From Holophagae bacterium (lineage in GTDB: Bacteria > Acidobacteriota > Holophagae > Acanthopleuribacterales > Acanthopleuribacteraceae), in contig JAJCXM010000022.1 of NCBI GenBank assembly GCA_029263455.1, positions 62,001 through 126,000 on the forward strand: DNA of 64,000 nucleotides, read 5' to 3'. Shown here piece after piece: positions 59,977 through 64,000 of the stretch (positions are counted from its first letter, which is position 1; each line of letters opens with the position of its first letter). The notes beneath the pieces were generated by a model. It saw nothing but the letters and a program-made list of their open reading frames with translations, had not been told where the DNA came from and made no database searches. The position numbers and the translations under genes were made by a program.

Positions 59977-62783
59977 TTCAATATCTCCATCAGCTCTTTT
60001 AGTGAAAGAGCCTTTTGCGCGGTGGATGCGTCGAACTCAACCACGTCTTCGAGCAGGGCGCGCTTGCGTTCGATAAGCTCGTCGATACGCTCTTCGATCG
60101 TTGATCGCACCACAAACCGGTACACCTGAACAGACTCTTTTTGGCCGATACGATGCACGCGATCGGTGGCTTGTTCTTCGCGAGCCGCGTTCCACCAGCG
60201 ATCGTAGTGGATCACGGTGGCAGCGGCCGTCAAATTTATGCCAACGCCCGAAGCATTTAGACTGCCAACAAATACACGGCAATCATCCTGGCTCTGAAAT
60301 CGATCAACTTGCTGTTTTCGGTCCGACGTGGCGCCCGTAATCGACGCATAACCAATCCCTTTGTGCTTGAGATGACGGCGAATGAGTTCCAGCATTTGCA
60401 AGTACTGCGAGAAGACGACCACTTTCCCGTTTTGTAGAGCCTCGTCTAGGAGTTGGGTAAAGGCTTCCCATTTTGCGGCTGGTAAAGTGCTGGCCTGGTC
60501 TAGGCCTAGAATCATCGCAGGGTGGTTGCAGAGTTGCTTGAGACGTCCTAGCAATTGAAAGGCATGCATGAAAGTGGGCGATTTGTCGTTCATTTCATCA
60601 AGGCCTCCGTCCAGCATACGTTTGTACAGACCTGCTTCATAGTCACTTAGATCAATGCGCAACCATGTTTCTTCTTTTGGAGGTAGGTCGGTGAGAACTT
60701 CGGACTTTGCTCTTCTCAAGATGAAAGGTTGAATGATTGAACTTAGACGTCTTTGTGCCTTTTTGGAGGCAAACTTGAAAATGGCCTCTCCGAATTGATG
60801 CTTAAAGTCGATGTTACTTCCCAGGAGACCAGGATAAACCATGTCGAATAACGTCTTTAGGTCGTCGAGCTGATTTTCTATTGGTGTGCCGGTCAGCCCG
60901 ATTCTGCAGGTAGCGTCGATTTGTGACGCAGCTTCAAAAACCTTGGTCTTAGGGTTCTTAAGTGCCTGAATCTCGTCAAACACGACTAAGTCATAGGATT
61001 GTTCATTGAACTTATGGGCATGGCTCCGGAGCGTTCCGTAAGACGTAATCGTGACGTGACTACGACCTTTCGTCGTGGGTTGATAGCTTCCGTGTAGGAC
61101 GGCGGTTGTGATTAGTGGGCAGAATTTGCTTAGAGTGTCGTGCCAATGGTGGATCACGGACGTTGGGCAAACAACCAAACTATGCGTATCTTTCTTTTCA
61201 TGAACAGCGGACATAAGCGCCATTGTTTGGTGCGTTTTGCCCAACCCCATTTGATCGCATAACAAACCACCAAGCCCAAACGACTTGAGAAACCATAACC
61301 ATTCGTAACCAACCTGTTGATACGGCCTTAGATTGAGCATTGTGTGTGCTAAGTCGGGGACCTGTTCACACTTCCCGGCGATTAAGGTCTGCAATCGAAT
61401 GTCTAACTTATTCGACCACTCAATGCGGTCCCTGAAACGGGCCATAAAGCCGCTCAGGCGGTCCGCCTTCATCAGCTCGCCCTCTGCCAATTGGACAAAT
61501 GTCTTTAATAGCGCAAAATCCTGGCCATGGGTATCCAATAAGCGGCCACTAATCGGCGCATAACGGTCCTTACTCAAGCGGGCTTGCACGAGCTCAGCAT
61601 GGCCTAGATAGTAGGCACCAGAATAAGCCGTAATCTGAACGTGCCAAACATCTTCGCCATCGGGATTGCATTGGACCAAGAAACGGTCAAAGCTGTCTAT
61701 AACCGCTCCATCGAATAACACAGGATCCATTAACGAACGATCGAGGCACCCTAATGTTGATTTGTGCTCCTTGATCCAGCGATCCACTTGGGCGCGTTCA
61801 ATAAAGCTTTCTTCAGCAGATCCGTACGCAAGCTCAAAAGGCGATAATCCACTCTGCACCGAAAAATATCCCATTTTTGGATGGTGGTAATAATGACTGT
61901 TTTTTATGCGATAAGGACCCGGAGCTTGATAGATTTGTTCGCCAATTTGAATCTTGGGTCTGATGGCGAGTCGGCCAGATTCATCGAAATCAATTTGATA
62001 AACAAGCGGTGAAGATTCTTTTTGGATCACTACCTGTAGTTCATCGGCTGTTAGAAATAGATCCTTTTTTAGTCCGCGGATAAATTTTTCGATGGGTGGA
62101 TGCCATTGAAAAAACGATTCGCCTAACAAGTTGAGCTGAATAGTCACTTGATGTTGACCGTTAGCGCAAGCCACCAACTCCAACGACTCGTGCTCCATGA
62201 GTTTAACCAGGAGTTTGGCGAAGAGATAAAATTCACTTTCTTCAAATCGCATCAAAGTGCTGGGAAAGCCTTTGATCGACATCTTCTTTTCGGCTGCCGA
62301 ACGCGCGCCCATACGCGCCTCACGCCACGCTTTTCGGTCTCGTTGTGCGAGGGCTGTTTGGCTATTGGCCATGAATTCTAACCAACGAGTCGATATTCCG
62401 ATGTCTTCCAGTTGGTCTCTGTAGCGTAGAACCAGTGCGCCCAAATCGAGCTTCTCGGGGGGTATGTGCCGAACCAGTGCCGTTAAACGATGGCGATCGA
62501 AACGTTGCCAAACAAATTCAGGCTGTTTTTTAGGCCAACCCTGAGCGCGCAGGAAAATTGCCATCATATGATGGCAGAATGCTGTGTTACGAGCATCTGA
62601 ACAGCTACATTTCCATGAACTTGGCCGGCTATCAGTAATTTCTACCTGACAGTAATGGCCGCCGCGATCTTCTTCGACAAATCCGAATAGAATGTGTCGT
62701 GCAAAATCGAAGAATTTGAGCCGACCGGCCTCGAGATATTCCTGCGCACGCCGAAAGCACGCCGGGTCGCCAAAATTTGTCAT
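59973..62783 (-). CDS. SNF2-family helicase with SWIM zinc finger
   Basis: The 936-residue protein has an N-terminal SWIM zinc finger C-x-C-x8-C-x-H (CSCSDARNTAFCHHM, about residue 65). A poorly conserved middle follows. The SNF2 ATPase core starts near residue 480, with Walker A DQMGLGKTHQTM, motif II VVFDEIQALKN, motif III LTGTPIENQL, and motif VI HRIGQKESVQVYRF. Such bacterial HepA-like enzymes remodel DNA-protein complexes. The ATG at 62783 has AGGAG 5 bases upstream; longer reading crosses the divergent pyrC. It overlaps the CoA-transferase gene by ATGA. Confidence 0.93.
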   Translation of the reverse strand: MTNFGDPACFRRAQEYLEAGRLKFFDFARHILFGFVEEDRGGHYCQVEITDSRPSSWKCSCSDARNTAFCHHMMAIFLRAQGWPKKQPEFVWQRFDRHRLTALVRHIPPEKLDLGALVLRYRDQLEDIGISTRWLEFMANSQTALAQRDRKAWREARMGARSAAEKKMSIKGFPSTLMRFEESEFYLFAKLLVKLMEHESLELVACANGQHQVTIQLNLLGESFFQWHPPIEKFIRGLKKDLFLTADELQVVIQKESSPLVYQIDFDESGRLAIRPKIQIGEQIYQAPGPYRIKNSHYYHHPKMGYFSVQSGLSPFELAYGSAEESFIERAQVDRWIKEHKSTLGCLDRSLMDPVLFDGAVIDSFDRFLVQCNPDGEDVWHVQITAYSGAYYLGHAELVQARLSKDRYAPISGRLLDTHGQDFALLKTFVQLAEGELMKADRLSGFMARFRDRIEWSNKLDIRLQTLIAGKCEQVPDLAHTMLNLRPYQQVGYEWLWFLKSFGLGGLLCDQMGLGKTHQTMALMSAVHEKKDTHSLVVCPTSVIHHWHDTLSKFCPLITTAVLHGSYQPTTKGRSHVTITSYGTLRSHAHKFNEQSYDLVVFDEIQALKNPKTKVFEAASQIDATCRIGLTGTPIENQLDDLKTLFDMVYPGLLGSNIDFKHQFGEAIFKFASKKAQRRLSSIIQPFILRRAKSEVLTDLPPKEETWLRIDLSDYEAGLYKRMLDGGLDEMNDKSPTFMHAFQLLGRLKQLCNHPAMILGLDQASTLPAAKWEAFTQLLDEALQNGKVVVFSQYLQMLELIRRHLKHKGIGYASITGATSDRKQQVDRFQSQDDCRVFVGSLNASGVGINLTAAATVIHYDRWWNAAREEQATDRVHRIGQKESVQVYRFVVRSTIEERIDELIERKRALLEDVVEFDASTAQKALSLKELMEILK

Positions 62784-62820
62784 GCGGTCTCCTGTCGCGG
62801 TCGCTGATAATAGCAGTTCA

Positions 62821-62849
62821 GCGACACCTGATCGAGCATCCTCTATAAT
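62821..62849 (+). promoter_or_regulatory. Promoter of pyrC
   Basis: GCGACA (-35, four of six consensus), a 17-base spacer and a perfect TATAAT (62844-62849) lie 19 bases before the pyrC ATG. The predicted leader is very short, about 13 bases, and holds the TAGGAG ribosome site. Confidence 0.6.
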
Positions 62850-62868
62850 TCTTCTAGGAGCGTTCAAT

Positions 62869-63879
62869 ATGCGTGATTGGGTAATGAGAGCCGCCGACGA
62901 CCTGCACGTCCACCTTAGAGACGATGTACGAAGCAGCGCAGCGATACAAGCCATTCGTTTAGGTGGAAGTAGTCGGGTTTTGGCAATGCCAAATACGCAA
63001 CCCGCCATTCTTTCTGGCGCCGATGCGGTCAAGTACCGGGATTGGTTACACCGTCAAGGCTTAGACGTTGAGTTGTTAATGACGATTAAGTTAACCGCCG
63101 ACACGACACCTGAAATCATCATTGAGGCAGCCAGGCTAGGCGCTGTTGCTGGCAAACTGTATCCGTTAGGCGTAACAACCAACTCAGAGGATGGGCTCCA
63201 GGATCCTATGTTTTTGGCGCCTGTGTTTGAAGCAATGCAACAGGTTGACATGGTGCTTTCATTACACGGCGAGGTACCGGGCGTTTTTGTCATGGATGCT
63301 GAGTCGGCCTTTTTGCCACATTTAGATGAGATCAATTCCTGTTTCCCAAACTTAAGGGTTGTTCTGGAACACATCACCACCAAAGACGCGGTGGATTTTG
63401 TAAAGAAAAGCGCTTCTTCGTGCTTAGCGGCCACCATCACCGATCATCACTTAGAGATAACCCTCAGTGATGTGGTGGGTAGCCGAATCAGGCCGCACCA
63501 TTTCTGTATGCCAGTTGCCAAACGGCCCGACGACTTGAAGGCGCTGATCGAGGTGGTGCGATCAGGCGATCCAAGATTCTTTTCTGGCAGCGATTCGGCT
63601 CCTCACCTCATACATGACAAGCAGTCAGACTGCGGCTGTGCCGGCATTTTTAGTTCGCCGTATCATATGCAAGTGCTGGCTTCCATTTTTTCGCGTTGTG
63701 ACATGATGCCTCGGCTCGAGGCATTCACTTCGCAACATGGGGCAAACTTTTATGGTCTGGACGTCAATTCACAACAAATATGTTTAAAACCTAAGAGTTG
63801 GAAAGTGCCTGATCGTTTTGGCGGGATCGTGCCATTTATGGCGGGCAAGATGCTCGATTATGAATTGGAATGGCTCTAG
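62869..63879 (+). CDS. pyrC: Dihydroorotase, class II
   Basis: The 336-residue protein has the E. coli PyrC-type start (RAADDLHVHLRD, H-x-H metal ligands). Lys of KLYPLGVTTNS is the carboxylated bridging lysine. It also has LHGEVPG, LEHITTKDAV, TITDHHLEI and the catalytic aspartate in FSGSDSAPH. It cyclises carbamoyl-aspartate in pyrimidine synthesis. The ATG at 62869 with TAGGAG upstream is chosen; a longer frame overlaps the divergent SNF2 gene. No other pyr gene is adjacent. Confidence 0.96.
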   Translation: MRDWVMRAADDLHVHLRDDVRSSAAIQAIRLGGSSRVLAMPNTQPAILSGADAVKYRDWLHRQGLDVELLMTIKLTADTTPEIIIEAARLGAVAGKLYPLGVTTNSEDGLQDPMFLAPVFEAMQQVDMVLSLHGEVPGVFVMDAESAFLPHLDEINSCFPNLRVVLEHITTKDAVDFVKKSASSCLAATITDHHLEITLSDVVGSRIRPHHFCMPVAKRPDDLKALIEVVRSGDPRFFSGSDSAPHLIHDKQSDCGCAGIFSSPYHMQVLASIFSRCDMMPRLEAFTSQHGANFYGLDVNSQQICLKPKSWKVPDRFGGIVPFMAGKMLDYELEWL

Positions 63880-63958
63880 GCAAGGGTTTGCTTGTATGTC
63901 TATCGGGGTTGGGATATGTTAAGCGCTCTTAAACGCGGGATGAAGTCTGGGGTGTTTT

Positions 63959-64000
63959 ATGTTTTGGTGTGACGAATTATTGAAGCGATTGGATAACGGG
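63959..64000 (+). CDS. Possible start of a gene running off the window
   Basis: An ATG at 63959 opens a frame of 14 codons (MFWCDELLKRLDNG) that stays open to the window end, with GGGGTG 5 bases upstream. It is too short to identify and may be spurious. The stretch 63880-63958 holds nothing else I can support. Confidence 0.3.
   Translation, partial: MFWCDELLKRLDNG

Overview
This window reads as ordinary chromosome of a Gram-negative bacterium with about 50 percent GC. About 64 protein genes are packed tightly, often with 4-base start/stop overlaps. I see no rRNA, tRNA, CRISPR array, insertion sequence or integrase. Evidence for an outer membrane is the LPS-heptose genes (gmhB, gmhA), a LapA/LapB-type LPS regulator, a TolC-like porin, a lytic transglycosylase, and type VI secretion parts. 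Eukaryote-like Ser/Thr kinases, many TPR proteins, several ECF sigma factors and a PilT-like motor suggest a non-enteric lineage, perhaps Acidobacteriota or another deep-branching group. That placement is a guess from gene content, not a phylogeny.

Layout. Bases 1-660: a small Xre-type regulator and an ArsC/phosphatase. 667-6850 (minus): the C5-pathway heme operon hemA-hemC-hemD-hemL-hemE, ending in msrP. 6988-10170: phhB, gmhB, a radical SAM protein and a 2-hydroxyacid dehydrogenase. 10178-16447 (minus): a type VI secretion spike module, hcp-vgrG-DUF6484-like-PAAR-like-DcrB-like-unknown, preceded by a near-consensus sigma-54 promoter; no baseplate or sheath genes are present. 16650-20925 (minus): ftsX, ftsE, a TPR/SLT lytic transglycosylase and a HIT protein. 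20932-23016: a pseudokinase with a TonB-like C-terminus. 23171-27044 (minus): rplU-rpmA-obgE-rsfS-rlmH followed by a LapA-LapB fusion, with a strong sigma-70 promoter. 27156-28453: an exported zinc-ribbon protein and dapF.

28532-33682 (plus): a two-component system, DUF2203, a thioredoxin-like protein, tatD and a degenerate ketosynthase, with a [2Fe-2S] ferredoxin gene divergent inside this stretch. 33672-36202 (minus): a TPR protein and a PilT-like ATPase with a coiled-coil tail. 36282-39569: an M23 endopeptidase, a CPBP protease and an active Ser/Thr kinase in one operon. 39662-44463: a TolC-like protein, a DegT/DnrJ-fold protein lacking the PLP lysine, and a Ycf46-like AAA ATPase. 44646-46006: uracil-DNA glycosylase and CYTH protein. 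46116-49313: a lipoprotein-like protein, an ECF sigma factor, a membrane protein and a TPR/HEAT-like protein. 49631-51348: a TetR regulator and a CoaD-HD fusion. 51663-55692 (minus): pntA1-pntA2-pntB, then an ECF sigma/anti-sigma pair. 55881-58213: a DUF4097 protein and a DASS transporter. 58232-62783 (minus): gmhA, a CoA transferase and an SNF2/SWIM helicase, divergent from pyrC (62869-63879).

The most unusual items are these: the sigma-54-driven T6SS spike cassette without a recognisable toxin; the DegT-fold protein with Met in place of the catalytic Lys and long basic tails; the CoaD-HD and LapA-LapB fusions; the pseudokinase-TonB fusion; and hairpins that abut the start codons of obgE and pntA. 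All domain assignments come from reading motifs by eye, and no database search was run.
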